Position numbers and translations under genes: made by a program
Part shown: piece by piece, positions 21,404 through 31,740 of the stretch
How the letters are laid out: every line of letters begins with the position of its first letter
How positions within the stretch are numbered: position 1 is the stretch's first letter
From: Caenorhabditis remanei
Lineage: Eukaryota > Nematoda > Chromadorea > Rhabditida > Rhabditidae
Assembly: GCF_010183535.1 (NCBI RefSeq)
Contig: NC_071331.1
Span: 1,488,001 to 1,552,000, forward strand
Reading direction: 5' to 3'
Length of the DNA: 64,000 nucleotides
Notes under the pieces: generated by a model
What the model saw: the letters and a program-made list of their open reading frames with translations, nothing else
Told to the model about the DNA's origin: nothing
Databases searched by the model: none

Positions 21404-22789
21404 TTTTCTCTGAAACAAAATTTAATAATACTGCTCTTCTTTGTGTGATATTTGTAACCCATATAATAATTTCAGACTGTTCCAAAAGTGATCTTCGGTT
21501 TCGGAACTATTTAAAAAGTAGTTGGAAACATTATTTTTCAATATTCAATTCAATGAAAATTCACAGATTATTTCGTGTGCTATAGATAATTCAAGAATGA
21601 TTTACGGGGTGTTTTGGAATTGTGTTCTTACTGTTTCTCAACCTCTGGAAAAACATAAAAAATGTTGATAATATCTTGTTATTTTTGATAAAGACTGTTT
21701 CTGAAACTCGGTTTCCATTTATTTTTACATTGGAAAATGTTTTCAGAGAAAAGTTTGACTTGAAATAAGTTTAACTTTGTTACTGTTCCAAACACTTGTA
21801 AAATGTATGAACTGTAAGTGACAGTGCTCATCATATATGACAAGGAATATTTGAATCTGAATAAAACATTGAAAAAAGGAGGCGTACTCTAGTTTCAAAT
21901 TTTCAAATACCTAACTGAAAATATTTCTGTTTCGTGATGATCACAACAGTCAGCGTTTCAAATACGTTTAATTAAATCCTAGGGCGCGCATTATTATGCA
22001 ACTTGCTTTTCTACATACAACAATTAGTTTTGTTCTCCAACTGAAACATTTTGTTATTTGTATGAATCTAGTCGTTTATAATAAGTTCCTAGAAAATCTG
22101 AGAGAGCTTCAGGTTCATCATATTGTCCAATTTTATAGTTGTATAGACATTGTATAGTCTTTTATAAAATTCTTGAAATATTTTTGGTTCTATTGATCAT
22201 CGAAAGTTGAAACAAGTTTTTTTTCAGTGTTAGTGGGATGGAAATCATTTAGCAACACCAAGTTAGTATCATATTCGCATTTTTCCAAGAGGCTGTCTCA
22301 TTAAATAAATGTTTCATCATGGGTGTAAACCTGTTAATAGTTTGCAATATTGTTTTTCTGGCTTATCTAATTTTGGAAACAGCGATAAATTCAGCATATG
22401 AGATTAGAAGGACTCTTTTTTCAAATTTGACGCTTTTCACAGCATATTCTTCATCTTTTTCTAAAAATTTATATTTCCAGAAAAATTTGGTAAATTTCAA
22501 GTACTGTCCGCAAGTCCTCCACAGGAAGTAGTAGTGGGTTTGATCAGTTTCCAAGTTATGTACTCTTTCAGATCAAACATTTCATTGTATTCAATTGAAC
22601 GGGAAATGGTAACAGTGAAACAAGTTTCCTGTCTCAGAAAAACTGTTGAATTTGAGTCTACATCAATAATACATCAATTCTCTTTTTAATTAACTTTGAT
22701 TTTCGGTGAAATAGATTTAGAAATAATTATAATCTCACATCTCTAGTTTTTGTCGCGGTGATCTTAACAAGTTAACTTTTTAATGGTTG

Positions 22790-23040
22790 CACAATTCATA
22801 GCATTGTTCCCCTTGTTGCTCATTTTCTCTCTTTTTGTTTTTCCCGCAAGCTCTGAATTGATAAATCCGCTCGATGAGATCTGATCTCTATTCATAAAAA
22901 GGGGAGAGAGTTAAGACAATTCAAATGGTAGGACACACTACTTTGGAGCATTTCCGACCATCTGTTGCATCGAAACGGATTGCTTCGTGCTTTGAATGCT
23001 TTTAGAAAATGTTCTGTTTTCAGTTTTGCTAAATAACTGT
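22790..23040 (+). repeat. Block R copy 4
   Basis: Core at 22,851-22,917 with CTCTGAATTGATAAATCCGC and GGGGAGAGAGTTAAGA. First module of the copy 2 upstream region. Confidence 0.75.
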
Positions 23041-23119
23041 CTGGTTTGTATTTTGAAATTCTACTTCATTTGTTTCCACAGTTTTCTTGGAGAACTAGTT
23101 TTTTCTGTGACTCCACTTA

Positions 23120-23656
23120 AAATTTGATCGGAATTTTCATCACTAACAAGGTAGATTACGCAGAATACACAGAATTAAAAGCGTGATTCCACAATTGTAA
23201 TTTTTACGGAACCAGTGTAAAGATATAATATAATTAACAATGCAATTCGAAGCTGCTGATGACTTAAAATGCAATAATTAATCTCTGGAGATCTCGAATA
23301 TTGTTTTGATTTTTTCGTTTTTTTTCTGTTTCAATAGACGGGTATTCTTTATTTAAATATCCCAGAAACCAGTAAAAGACAGCCCCCAACATCTCTAAAA
23401 TGATAATTTGCACCTTAATTACCTTCATTTATGCTCTCTCCAAAAACACAACATTTTACCCCATTTTCCTTTTTCCCCCGCATGCTCTGAATTGATACAT
23501 CCGCCAATTGAGATCTAATCTCTATTCATATAAATGGGAGGGAGTTATGACAATTCGAATGGAAGACACCCCTTCCCCATCCTTTGGTCACTTCCGACCA
23601 TCTGTTGCATCAAAGGAAGAGCATTGGAACAGATTGTTTTCTGTTTTGGATATTTT
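23120..23656 (+). repeat. Block R copy 5 with left flank
   Basis: 23,127-23,330 parallels 1826-2160. Core at 23,485-23,550. The module is interrupted at 23,656 by a hAT-like MITE and resumes at 23,936 with GATATTTTGAAACTAACTC. Confidence 0.8.
23326..23393 (+). ncRNA. Candidate 21U-RNA locus
   Basis: CTGTTTCA at 23,326-23,333; CAGT gives U at 23,373 (+40). The paralogous site at 2158 reads CTGTTCCA. Confidence 0.45.
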
Positions 23657-23935
23657 CAGGGTTGGGAAATTCCGGGCCGGGCCGGGCCGACTGAAGAATT
23701 TTCCTCGGCCCGGCCCGGCTCCTGTAGAAATTTGAAATATTTTCAAAAAAAATTTGAATTTTTTTTTCCAAAAAAGACGAATTTTCGACTATTTTTTGGA
23801 ACATCGATAAAAATTGAAGCGTACGAGAATATTGGAGAATTTAGACTACTTTTTGATGAAAATTTCAAAAAAATTGAGAAAAATTGTGCACATTTTTGAA
23901 TCCGGCCCCGGCTGGCTCGGAATTTCCCAACACTG
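23657..23935. mobile_element. 279-bp hAT-like MITE (CAGGGTTGGG ends)
   Basis: Ends CAGGGTTGGGAAATTCC and GGAATTTCCCAACACTG, flanked by the exact 8-bp duplication GATATTTT (23,649-23,656 and 23,936-23,943). CAGGG ends plus an 8-bp target duplication are hAT hallmarks. Inside the ends are GGGCC runs. Its insertion splits block R copy 5. The frames across it (23,508-23,899) are chance. Confidence 0.85.
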
Positions 23936-23957
23936 GATATTTTGAAACTAACTCTTT

Positions 23958-24024
23958 CTGTTTCACAAGGTTGATTTGCTTTTCTCTTGTTCTGGGAAAA
24001 TAGTAGATAACTTTAAAAAACATC
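23958..24024 (+). ncRNA. Candidate 21U-RNA locus
   Basis: CTGTTTCA at 23,958-23,965; TAGT gives U at 24,004 (+39). Paralogue of 3770. Confidence 0.5.
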
Positions 24025-24075
24025 TGACTGGAAAATTTGTTTGCTTGACTCTTTAGTTCCAATTTGCTGCATAAC

Positions 24076-24083
24076 TGAAACAG
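24076..24083 (-). promoter_or_regulatory. Ruby-motif core, minus strand, no YRNT found
   Basis: TGAAACAG. The paralogous site near 3830 reads TGAAGCAG. No YRNT at 37-41 nt. Confidence 0.25.
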
Positions 24084-24259
24084 ACGGAATGATTTAATAA
24101 AACCTACAATCATGTTTCCTATATTTCTGAAGCAGTTTTTAAAACGAGCTATATAAATCAGAATTTCTATCACTAACACTAACAAGCTAGCAGACATTGT
24201 AAATCCAACCAACTTCTAATGAAAATCTGGAACAGTAAAATCAGAAAATCTTGAAAATC

Positions 24260-24700
24260 AGTATTTTGATTATTTTTCCGTTCCACTTGAGTGATATCTT
24301 TTTTAGAATGATACAGAAACTACTGTTTCTTTGCAATCCCCCATTATCCTTAGAGCCCTTATTCGTATTGACTAAATCAGAAAATATTATCCTAAGTTTC
24401 TCTTTTTACAACACTCACTTCTCTTTTTATATATTTTCCCGCATAATCACCCGTTTTCCTCTCGTTTTGCCGCAAGCTCTGAATTGATACATCCGCCAAT
24501 TGAGATCTAATCTCTATTCATAAAAAGAGGGAGGGAGTTATGACGATTCAAATGGAAGATACTCCCATCCTTTGAAGCATTTCCGACCATCTGTTGCATC
24601 AAGGGAAGGGCATTTGAACAGATTGTTTTATGATTTTGATACTTTCATGGAGAGTGTGTTTTGTTAATATGTAGTTATTATTATTAAATTAACATTTACT
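24260..24700 (+). repeat. Block R copy 6
   Basis: Core at 24,477-24,543; tail with GACCATCTGTTGCATCAAGG and ACTTTCATGGAGAGTGTGTT, as in copy 3. This copy was not invaded by the GGCGGC repeat. Confidence 0.8.
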
Positions 24701-24873
24701 CTTTTGAAATGTTGGTATATTTTTCACGTGTTCATACATAAATTAATTACCGGAAGTAATTAAGTTCGGCTTGTTTATAGTCTAGTTATTAAATTGAGTA
24801 GAATGACATCTCGAAAAACATCTAGTATGGACAATTAGTCATATTTCTTGTCAATTGAAAAAAGTTTTCCTTT

Positions 24874-24940
24874 CTGTTTCAAGAGCTCTATTTTTTCCCT
24901 GTTTCCACAATTGTTACATTGCCACAGCTCCAATCCTCCA
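24874..24940 (+). ncRNA. Candidate 21U-RNA locus
   Basis: CTGTTTCA at 24,874-24,881; CATT gives U at 24,920 (+39). Paralogue of 9990. Confidence 0.55.
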
Positions 24941-24952
24941 TGCTCTTCCAAG

Positions 24953-25040
24953 CATACTTGCAAATTTACGGCCCGGCCCGGCAAGGCCCGAAGGCCCGGT
25001 TGAGAATTTTCAAGGCCAGGCCCGGCCCGATGCAAGTATG
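24953..25040. mobile_element. 88-bp GGGCC-rich hAT-like MITE
   Basis: Ends CATACTTGCA / TGCAAGTATG, flanked by CTTCCAAG and CTTCTAAG (8 bp, one mismatch). The paralogous copy 1 flank near 10,070 lacks the element and shows the empty site. Confidence 0.8.
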
Positions 25041-25799
25041 CTTCTAAGTAAAATACCCACCTTCTTACTATTCTTATTCATTATAACAAGTTCCAAGGAT
25101 TTACAAATAAGCTCCCGGATGCATTACTTATTTCTATTGCATAATCTATGCGTTTTCAATAGATTCCTCCCAGATATTAGCTTCTATGTATTAGAATTCC
25201 TGAGACAATCTCATTAACTTTATGTTAATAACTTTTATATTTGCCATTTTCTTGAAGCAGTTTTCTTGAGAATCTAGTATTTTCTAAAAGTAACTTGTTG
25301 AAATACAGGAAACTGATCATAGTTGCTAATGGGAAATTTTTTTGAATGAATCTTGAAAAGTCATCCACTGAAAATTTTAATTTATGCTTTTTTCTGTATC
25401 ACAAAAGTGTCAAGAGTATCCATGTTATGTGTGGGCTAGTGCTGCCCAGATCAGCGTGAAACTTCCTCGTGTTTTGCAAATTTTGATGACAATAAAAAAA
25501 AGAAATTGATGAGTGATAATTCCTATCAATTAAACTATTGTGGAAATACAAAATTTAATAATGCGTTGAGCTAACTTAATTACTTTTCAGAAAGTTGATT
25601 GAATTAAAACATCGTCATGCTCAAAATAGCCAAGAAAATTCTACAAGTGAGTAATAAGAAAGGTATGAAGCAGGATTTTTTAAACAACTGAATGATGTCT
25701 TGAAGTTTGAAAACAACTTGTATGTAGATTCTTGCCGTTTCTGGATCATTACAAAAGATCATCACAGTCAGATTTGTCAATAATTCTTCATATGCTTTC

Positions 25800-26165
25800 A
25801 AATTTTTAAATTTCGACTAAAAAATTCGACTGAAAACGAATGGACTAGTGTGTAATTAAGTCACTGAAAGCACTAATTAGAAATGTTAAGCCTCTATGTT
25901 GAATGATGGCTGAAGGTAAGATTTATAAGACTCAAAAAATTGAAGTATCCTGGCAGCTTGAGCTATCCCAGCAAGTCGGTTTCAAAACATCCAAATTCCC
26001 ATTTCATAATAATTTTATGATGCGTTCCAAATGTTATTCATGTTTTTCTTTACTTTTATTTTATTAGAAATTAGAAATCTACCCAGCTTAGGGTGCCCAG
26101 ACAGCAATAATCATAGTGCTGAAACAGGGGGAGAATATTGATATAATGGAAATCTTGTTTCAACA
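25800..26165. other. AT-rich spacer upstream of hlh copy 2
   Basis: No gene. From about 26,030 it parallels 11,560-11,690 of the copy 1 locus (ATGTTTTTGATTACTTTTGTT-like segment, then TACCCAGCTTAG/TACCCACTCAGC). Confidence 0.5.
26120..26127 (-). promoter_or_regulatory. Ruby-motif core, minus strand, no YRNT found
   Basis: TGAAACAG within the hlh copy 2 upstream region; no YRNT at 37-41 nt. Confidence 0.25.
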
Positions 26166-26169
26166 GCAA

Positions 26170-26444
26170 AATTGATTCTCACTCTCTCCTATTTTCCATT
26201 TCTGATCTGTAGCACATTTTCTCTTTTCTCAATTCTCTTCCCCGAAACCGGGAGCACTTGTCACTTCGTATTATCAAATCTGCCATTCTCATTTTTCACT
26301 ATTGACACCCCCCTCTTCTCGTTTTCTCCTCTTGTTTCTTTTGTCTTGTTCCTCTTATTCACTTTACCCTCCACTCTCCCTAGGGACCTCTGGAGGGGGA
26401 TACTGTAGCAAATGAATAAGTGAATGGGCGGAGTTTTGTTTCAG
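26170..26444 (+). promoter_or_regulatory. Conserved hlh copy 2 promoter/5' region and SL-type acceptor
   Basis: Counterpart of 11,870-12,141. E-boxes CACTTG (26,255-26,260) and CAAATG (26,409-26,414) are conserved in place. TTTTGTTTCAG ends at 26,444, a strong 3' splice site 39 nt before the ATG with no donor-bearing upstream exon, consistent with SL1 trans-splicing. The block is clearly more conserved than its surroundings, suggesting selection. Confidence 0.6.
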
Positions 26445-26483
26445 AAAGAAAAAGAAAGAGAGAAGAAGAAAAAGAAGCTGAAA

Positions 26484-28798
26484 ATGGAGAACATGAGCAG
26501 TAAGATGTCGTTCACGGAGCCTGGTGTGAGACTTTCGATTAATTTGAGGGAGAGGTGAGTGAACCTTTTTGCTTGGAATTGATAGAAGGGAAACGTGGAG
26601 TTTTAATGGGAACTTTCTGTAACAGTAACTTATTTGCAGTGTTTAGAAATTTTGTCATATTCACACTTTTAATTCTGAGACATTCTAGCTGAGCTAAATG
26701 AGTTTTCGAGAATTTCCTGTTTTCAAATATTTCTAAAGACTAGTGTACTTGTGAAAGCTAGTATGATGCTAGTACAAAGGAAAAATAACCGGGAAAAGAA
26801 TCTTCACAACTAAAAAATTAATTTTTTAAACGTTTTTCGAAAATTCCTATGTGATTTGAAAGATTTTTCATTTTTTCTATTTCTATTCGTTCATTTTTGA
26901 AACGCTTTTCCATGTTTTTACTTTGTATTTGGGAGACCTACAGTTCCTGTTTCTAACCGATTATTTATGAAACAAATTCTAACTTTTTTACTTAAACATA
27001 CAAAAAAATGGAAATTACGTTTTTTTAAAGAAGAGTCAAAAGACTGAAAATTTGCAATTTGAGGGAGAGGTGAGTGAGAAATCGTGCTTTTAGTTTGGTT
27101 TTATGCGGTTTTGAAGGAACATCTAGAAAATTTTGTTGGAAAATCTAGAAATTTGAAAAAAAATTGAACCTTTTTTTTCAAAATTTTAAAAATTTTGACT
27201 TTTTATGATTTGTTAGTCATTAGTAGCTACTCAGAACTATAAATTGGTCAATTTTCTTGCATTTCCTCTCCATTCCATATTCCATTTTTGTATCGAAATT
27301 CAATTATTGTAGGCTTGCAAATTTCTGAATCGAGAAATGCGCCAATGATCGAGTAGTGCGCAATGTTTTCAACTTTGCACTTTCGATGAATTTCTCACCG
27401 TGTCTGCTATCAGTATAATAGATGGACCAAAGTGTCTGCTTTTTATCCGATTGTTTTCAAATCGCTCTCTATTTTTTAACTTACAAGGCAACCTTTTTCA
27501 TACACCGGTTGGTAATTCGATTAAACTTGGCACACGTATACTTCCGAATATGCTCAATTGAATGGCGTTGTCAAAATTTGCAGAGTTCTTCTTATTGGCT
27601 AGAAATCTCGATCTGAAATTTCTGAAAATCCTGGCCTCATTTTGTCCGCGCGGGATCCCTCTCTTGACTCTTTTTATCTCAATATAAAAAACGCAATGGT
27701 AAATAGAAATACAAAAACAGGAGAATGCCAATGTTTCTATTGAGAAGTCTAAAAAACTGAATACTCTCTCAAAAGCACTTTAGATTTTGAAGTCCAGATA
27801 CCGTAATTTGACTCATAATTCAAGATTGTGTAAACTCACGTTTAGTTTAAAACCAAATGATTGGGTTCGCAATCATGGCCCAACTGGAAAAATCTATTAT
27901 CCGTACAAAACTACGTCGTCAAATGATTCTCTCATTGATTTTTGCTGTTTAACCTACTGAACTGTCAGTGTCAAAACAGTAAATCAAATAAATTCCCTGA
28001 AAAATTACTTTAAGAATTTATGTTTCACAAATTTCCAAAATAGAGACTATTTTCTATCTGGCAATTCTCTCTTCACCGTTTCAATAAAAACACAATTTAG
28101 GCTAATTTACAAAGCTAACTGATACGTTTTCCTTAATGGGTGGAGTATAAACAATAATTTGTTCACTTAAGGAATAACCGAAAATTATGAGTTATTTAGG
28201 ATTATATAGGCAGATATTCTTGTCAATTCTGACCTCAGGGTAAGGTGATCACTAGGCTCACCCATGCTAGTTCTTACCGCAACCTTCTCAACTAATATTT
28301 CATTTACCAGATGCCGAATGCATGATTTGAATGAGGCTCTCGACGACCTTCGTGCAGTGATCCCCTATGCTCATGGTGGTTCTGTGAGGAAATTGAGCAA
28401 GATTGCAACATTGCTTCTGGCTAAAAATCATATTATTATGCAGGTGAACTCTAGAGGAAGTTATATTAGATTGAATTATTTTTCAATTCTTGAAGATCAG
28501 AACATGAAACAGAAGTTCTTTGGGTTTTCCCAAATTTCTAAGAAAAAATATTTAGACTGTTTCATAACAATGCTTTTCACCGAATGAGTATCTTCAACTA
28601 ATTCTGATTCCGTTGTCTACTTTAATATTAAAATGATTTGTATTTCAGGCCAAAGCAATCGAGGAGTTGAGTGTTCTTGTGTCCCAATTAAAGAAAAAAA
28701 CATCATCTGAAAGTTCTGAGCCTGCTGAGTGTGTGGAAAAACAGTCATCATCAAAATCATTGTCATCTGAGGAATCATCGAATTCTGATAATTATTGA
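26484..28798 (+). CDS. hlh-17/31/32-like: bHLH transcription factor, hlh-17/31/32 type, copy 2
   Basis: Three exons: 26,484-26,554, 28,311-28,443 and 28,649-28,798, giving 354 nt and 117 aa. Splice sites are AG|GTGAGT, TTTACCAG|, CAG|GTGAAC and TATTTCAG|, at exactly the same codon positions as copy 1. Residues 1-85 are identical to copy 1, including the whole bHLH domain; nucleotide differences there are silent (for example GGA/GGT, ATC/ATT, GTA/GTG), which indicates purifying selection. The acidic Ser-rich tail differs ([16 protein letters not shown] versus [17 protein letters not shown]) but both end SDNY. Predicted nuclear E-box-binding regulator; an identical DNA-binding domain implies shared targets or redundancy, as reported for the C. 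elegans trio. Intron 1 is 1756 nt, without the Helitron seen in copy 1. I cannot say which C. elegans gene is the orthologue. Confidence 0.93.
27055..27077 (+). repeat. Duplicated end of hlh exon 1 with its splice donor
   Basis: CAATTTGAGGGAGAGGTGAG, inside intron 1 of copy 2, repeats the last 16 coding bases of exon 1 (ATTTGAGGGAGAG) plus the GTGAGT donor found at 26,541-26,560. Its 5' side (AAAATTTGCAATTT) is unrelated. It is a fragment of an extra exon 1 and a possible decoy donor. Confidence 0.7.
28445..28512 (-). ncRNA. Candidate 21U-RNA locus in copy 2 intron 2 (antisense)
   Basis: TGAAACAG at 28,505-28,512; TAAT gives U at 28,465 (40 nt). Divergent pair with 28,557; paralogue of 17,829. 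Confidence 0.5.
28557..28622 (+). ncRNA. Candidate 21U-RNA locus in copy 2 intron 2
   Basis: CTGTTTCA at 28,557-28,564; TAAT gives U at 28,602 (+38). Confidence 0.6.
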
Positions 28799-28903
28799 TA
28801 AAATCTTTCCTTTTCTTAAAATAATTTTTTTTTGTGTTTCAGATTATTTTAAAATTTACAGAGGGTTAACATTTTTATTGGTGAGCTGGAAAAAAAAGTT
28901 CTG

Positions 28904-28909
28904 AATAAA
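28904..28909 (+). terminator. Polyadenylation signal of hlh copy 2
   Basis: AATAAA 106 nt after the stop; same CTGAATAAA context as copy 1. Confidence 0.7.
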
Positions 28910-28929
28910 ATCCCAAGAGAGCAGAACTA

Positions 28930-29183
28930 ACAATTGTTTGTATATACAAGTTTCAGAGTGTCGATGTAACCAAAGTGAATTTTCGAAAAAATCTCAGGCT
29001 ATGAAGGTTTTTTGTAGCAAAAAATCAGACAAATACTGAAAATTACAAAGAAAACGCATCCAGCCGTAAACTGGATTCGATCTTATTTGTACTACCAATT
29101 CAAAACAAAAACTGAACAAAAGTAAAACCGACAATTTCCTCAAACAAAGAATATTTCCGTTACAGCTACAACAGATAAAAATT
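28930..29183. other. Downstream module D, copy 2, left part
   Basis: Parallels 18,360-18,540. Interrupted at 29,184 by the GGGCC MITE and resumes after the insertions, at about 29,990 (TTCAACAACGAGTTGTTGATC) and 30,480. Confidence 0.65.
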
Positions 29184-29571
29184 CATACTTGTCACGGGCC
29201 GGGCCGGGCCGGGCCGGGCCGGGCCGAAATCAGGAAAAATCTCGGCCCGGCCCGGCCCGGCCCGCTCGGCCCGTTTTGAAACATTTTTTCAAAACATTTT
29301 GAGTTTTTGAATTTTTTTTGGAAATTTTTTGAAAAAAGTATAGTTTTCGAATAAACATTTAAAATTGAATCAAAATGTGAATATGTAATGATAATTTAAG
29401 CATTTTTACTGTTTTTTTTCGAAAAATTTCAAAAAAAAATTGGTAAAAATGGGTACCCATTTTTGAATCCGGGCCGACCGGGCCGGGCCGGGCCGAGAGA
29501 AATTTCGGCCCGGCCCGGGCCGGGCCGGGCCGACGGGCCGAGCCGGGCCGGCCCGATTTTTGACAAGTATG
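29184..29571. mobile_element. GGGCC-rich hAT-like MITE, copy 2
   Basis: 388 bp, ends CATACTTGTCA / TGACAAGTATG, exact 8-bp duplication TAAAAATT at 29,176-29,183 and 29,572-29,579. The AT-rich centre is essentially identical to copy 1 at 9198. Differences are mainly in the number of GGGCC units, so one copy derives recently from the other or from a common source. Confidence 0.85.
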
Positions 29572-29654
29572 TAAAAATTGAAATTTTATAATTTTGTTTC
29601 CATAGACTTGGTTAACTGTCTTAGCTGAGAGGTGTAAATAAGGAAAAGTTATTA

Positions 29655-29915
29655 CCATTTCGTCAATGGCTGCCCGCTAGCTCAAAGCTCGGTTCAGGGA
29701 CGGTGTGTGGGCTTCGTTGCGGACTTTTGATTTGCCTCGGCTCTCTACCGTATAAATTTTAAAAGTACGGTTGAGAGCCGGCGTAAACTGAAATTCCGCA
29801 ACCAGAATCACACCTTTTTCAGTTTTCTGTTTATTTAGCATCTCAATCAATCATTATGGACTTCCCAGGGCTGAATTTTGAGCAAGTTGTCAGAAACTGG
29901 CGAACGTGTATTAGC
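29655..29915. mobile_element. Degenerate hairpin MITE (CTCAAAGYTCGG family)
   Basis: Contains GCTCAAAGCTCGGTTCAGGGA, then a complementary region with GAGAGCCGGCGTAAACTGAAATT and GGGCTGAATTTTGAGCAAG. Same family as the better preserved 53,018-53,224 element, which has CTCAAAGTTCGGCCTGGGGA and AAGAGCCGCAGTAAATCGAAATT. Confidence 0.6.
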
Positions 29916-30094
29916 AGTTTCTAAAAGAGAGTAAATAAACGAATTTTCAATGACTAAAGTAGTTCTTGTAATGTATCTCAAAAACTACTCAAGATGATGT
30001 GAATGTTCAACAACGAGTTGTTGATCTCGAAAATCACCCCAATACAACAAGATTAGGAGAATATAGAATAATTATTCCAGAACAGTGTTGTTAG

Positions 30095-30475
30095 GAATTC
30101 CGACTCCCGACTTCCGACTTCCGGGTTTTTTTCACTTACTTCCGACTTCTGTCATTACATAACGGTGAAATTTCGGAAAAGTAAATTTCGCAGAAATACA
30201 TGGAAAAATGGTCTAAAAGGACAGAAAATAGGCTTTTCTTCTGCCAAAAACTAATTTTCCACTGATTTTCGCAAATTTTATGAACTTTTTCTAGGAGTTT
30301 TTGAATCTTTGCGAAAAAATCTACTTCCGACTTCCGACTTCCGGGTGTTTTTTTTACTTCCGACTTCCGACTTCCGGATAAGAAATTTTACTTCCGACTT
30401 CCTGATAAGAAAAATCGCTTCCAACTTCCGACTTCCGACATCCGGATAAGAAAAATTTCACTTCCCAATATCTCT
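30095..30475. repeat. CTTCCGA interspersed repeat
   Basis: Clusters of ACTTCCGACTTCCG with GGATAAGAAAAAT spacers at both ends (30,102-30,130 and 30,320-30,475) around an unrelated AT-rich middle. Inserted in module D copy 2. No coding role. Confidence 0.75.
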
Positions 30476-31030
30476 GTTCCAGAACCGCAGAAATTCTGAG
30501 GTTAGACACCATGATGAAACAGATTTTCCTGATAAAGATTGTTTGTTTGGTAAAATAGAAGGTCTTAAAAAACTTAAACAGCTCCCGGAAGTGAACAATA
30601 AAATCCAAATCTATAGAACTCCATGGTCTCATATTATATTTACTAACATATACATACATAAATGTCGCAGTATTGGAATCTAGCACCCTCTCTTTTCCAT
30701 CAACGTTTTTATCCAACTTTTACAGTTTCCTTGAAAACACCGTCTAACTTACATTGCTAAACATGCAAATGCAAATTTTCAGACCGAACATTTTATTCTC
30801 ATACGACATATTAGAATAAGTCTGATTCCAATTCTCGAAAATCAGAATATGAAACCGAGATTATTTAGTTCTTGAGAAAAATATTCAGGCTGTTTTATAA
30901 CAATAATTTTCACCGAATGCCTGTCGCCAGCTAATCTTGCCTGAGCAGTTTCATTAGTATCAGCGAGACCATCTCACACTCACAAAGTTCACTATTTTCA
31001 AATAAAACTGCAAGTGTCGCATTCTTTATG
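30475..31030. other. Downstream module D, copy 2, right part
   Basis: Parallels 18,620-19,160. Two of its former Ruby motifs carry single substitutions (TGAAACCG near 30,849 and CTGTTTTA near 30,890). Confidence 0.7.
30515..30522 (-). promoter_or_regulatory. Ruby-motif core, minus strand, no YRNT found
   Basis: TGAAACAG. The paralogue at 18,656 has a fitting YRNT; here the downstream segment is replaced by the CTTCCGA repeat, so the locus is probably broken by insertion. Confidence 0.3.
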
Positions 31031-31740
31031 GCCACGGTTGCATTATTGATAACATTTTTCTTTTTTCTTTTGAGATAATTTTTTTGAATTAAAAATCTGC
31101 AGAGTGAATTTAAAAAATCAGAAGAAAACACAGATATTTTGAGATCAATGACATCTCTTTCATCTCTGGTCAATTTCCAAACTTTTTTGTAGTTTCAAAG
31201 TACAAACAAGTATGTAATGAAGAGAGCAAAACTAGCAATGACATCAATGTTTTGTTTGCAAATTTGGGAGTGTCGATATAACCATAAAGAACTTTCGAAG
31301 AAATCTCAGGTTGTGAAGAATATCTTTTGTAGCAAAACATCAGGTAACTATAAAAAATAACAAAAACTATGCGTCCAGCTTATCCGTATTACCTTTCATG
31401 AATTTCGATATAAAAACTAACCAAAACTTAAACTAAAATTAAATACTTATCTACCAGCAATATCCTCAAAATCACACCAATACAACAAGATCAAGAGAAT
31501 AGAGAATAATTATTCCAGAACTGCAGCAATTTTGAGGTTAGACACCATGATGAAACAATTCTCTAGACCAAGATTTCTTGTTTGGTAAAATCGTTAAAAA
31601 AGGCCTTTAAAAACTTATACAGCTCCCGGAAATGAATCCAACTTTTACATTCTCATTGAAAAGATATTTTCATTTTCTAACTTACATTAATGAACAAGAG
31701 GCACGAACAGCGAAGACACCGTAATACTATCCACTTATCA
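31030..31740. other. Spacer and downstream module D, copy 3
   Basis: 31,240-31,670 repeats module D (GAGTGTCGATATAACCATA, CTGCAGCAATTTTGAGGTTAG, ACAGCTCCCGGAA). It leads into the remains of a third hlh gene without its promoter or exon 1. Confidence 0.65.

Larger units (their letters stand above)
21044..22790. other. AT-rich spacer between the two hlh loci
   Basis: No gene supported. Several exact or near Ruby motifs, including variants CTGTTTCT (21,631), CTGTTTCC (21,379) and CTGTTTCG (about 21,927). A 70-residue frame at 22,319-22,531 is AT-rich and has no visible family signal. Confidence 0.5.
23936..24260. other. Block R copy 5 tail and spacer
   Basis: Parallels 3754-4000, including ACTGTTTCACAAGG-like, ACGAGCTATATAAATCAGAA and AACCAACTTCTAATGAAAATC segments. 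No gene. Confidence 0.65.
24790..25800. other. Duplicated upstream flank (matches 9,880-10,850)
   Basis: See the shared landmarks at the copy 1 locus. Only one copy of the unit is present here, whereas copy 1 has two in tandem. Frames in this stretch are not conserved between paralogues. Confidence 0.7.
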
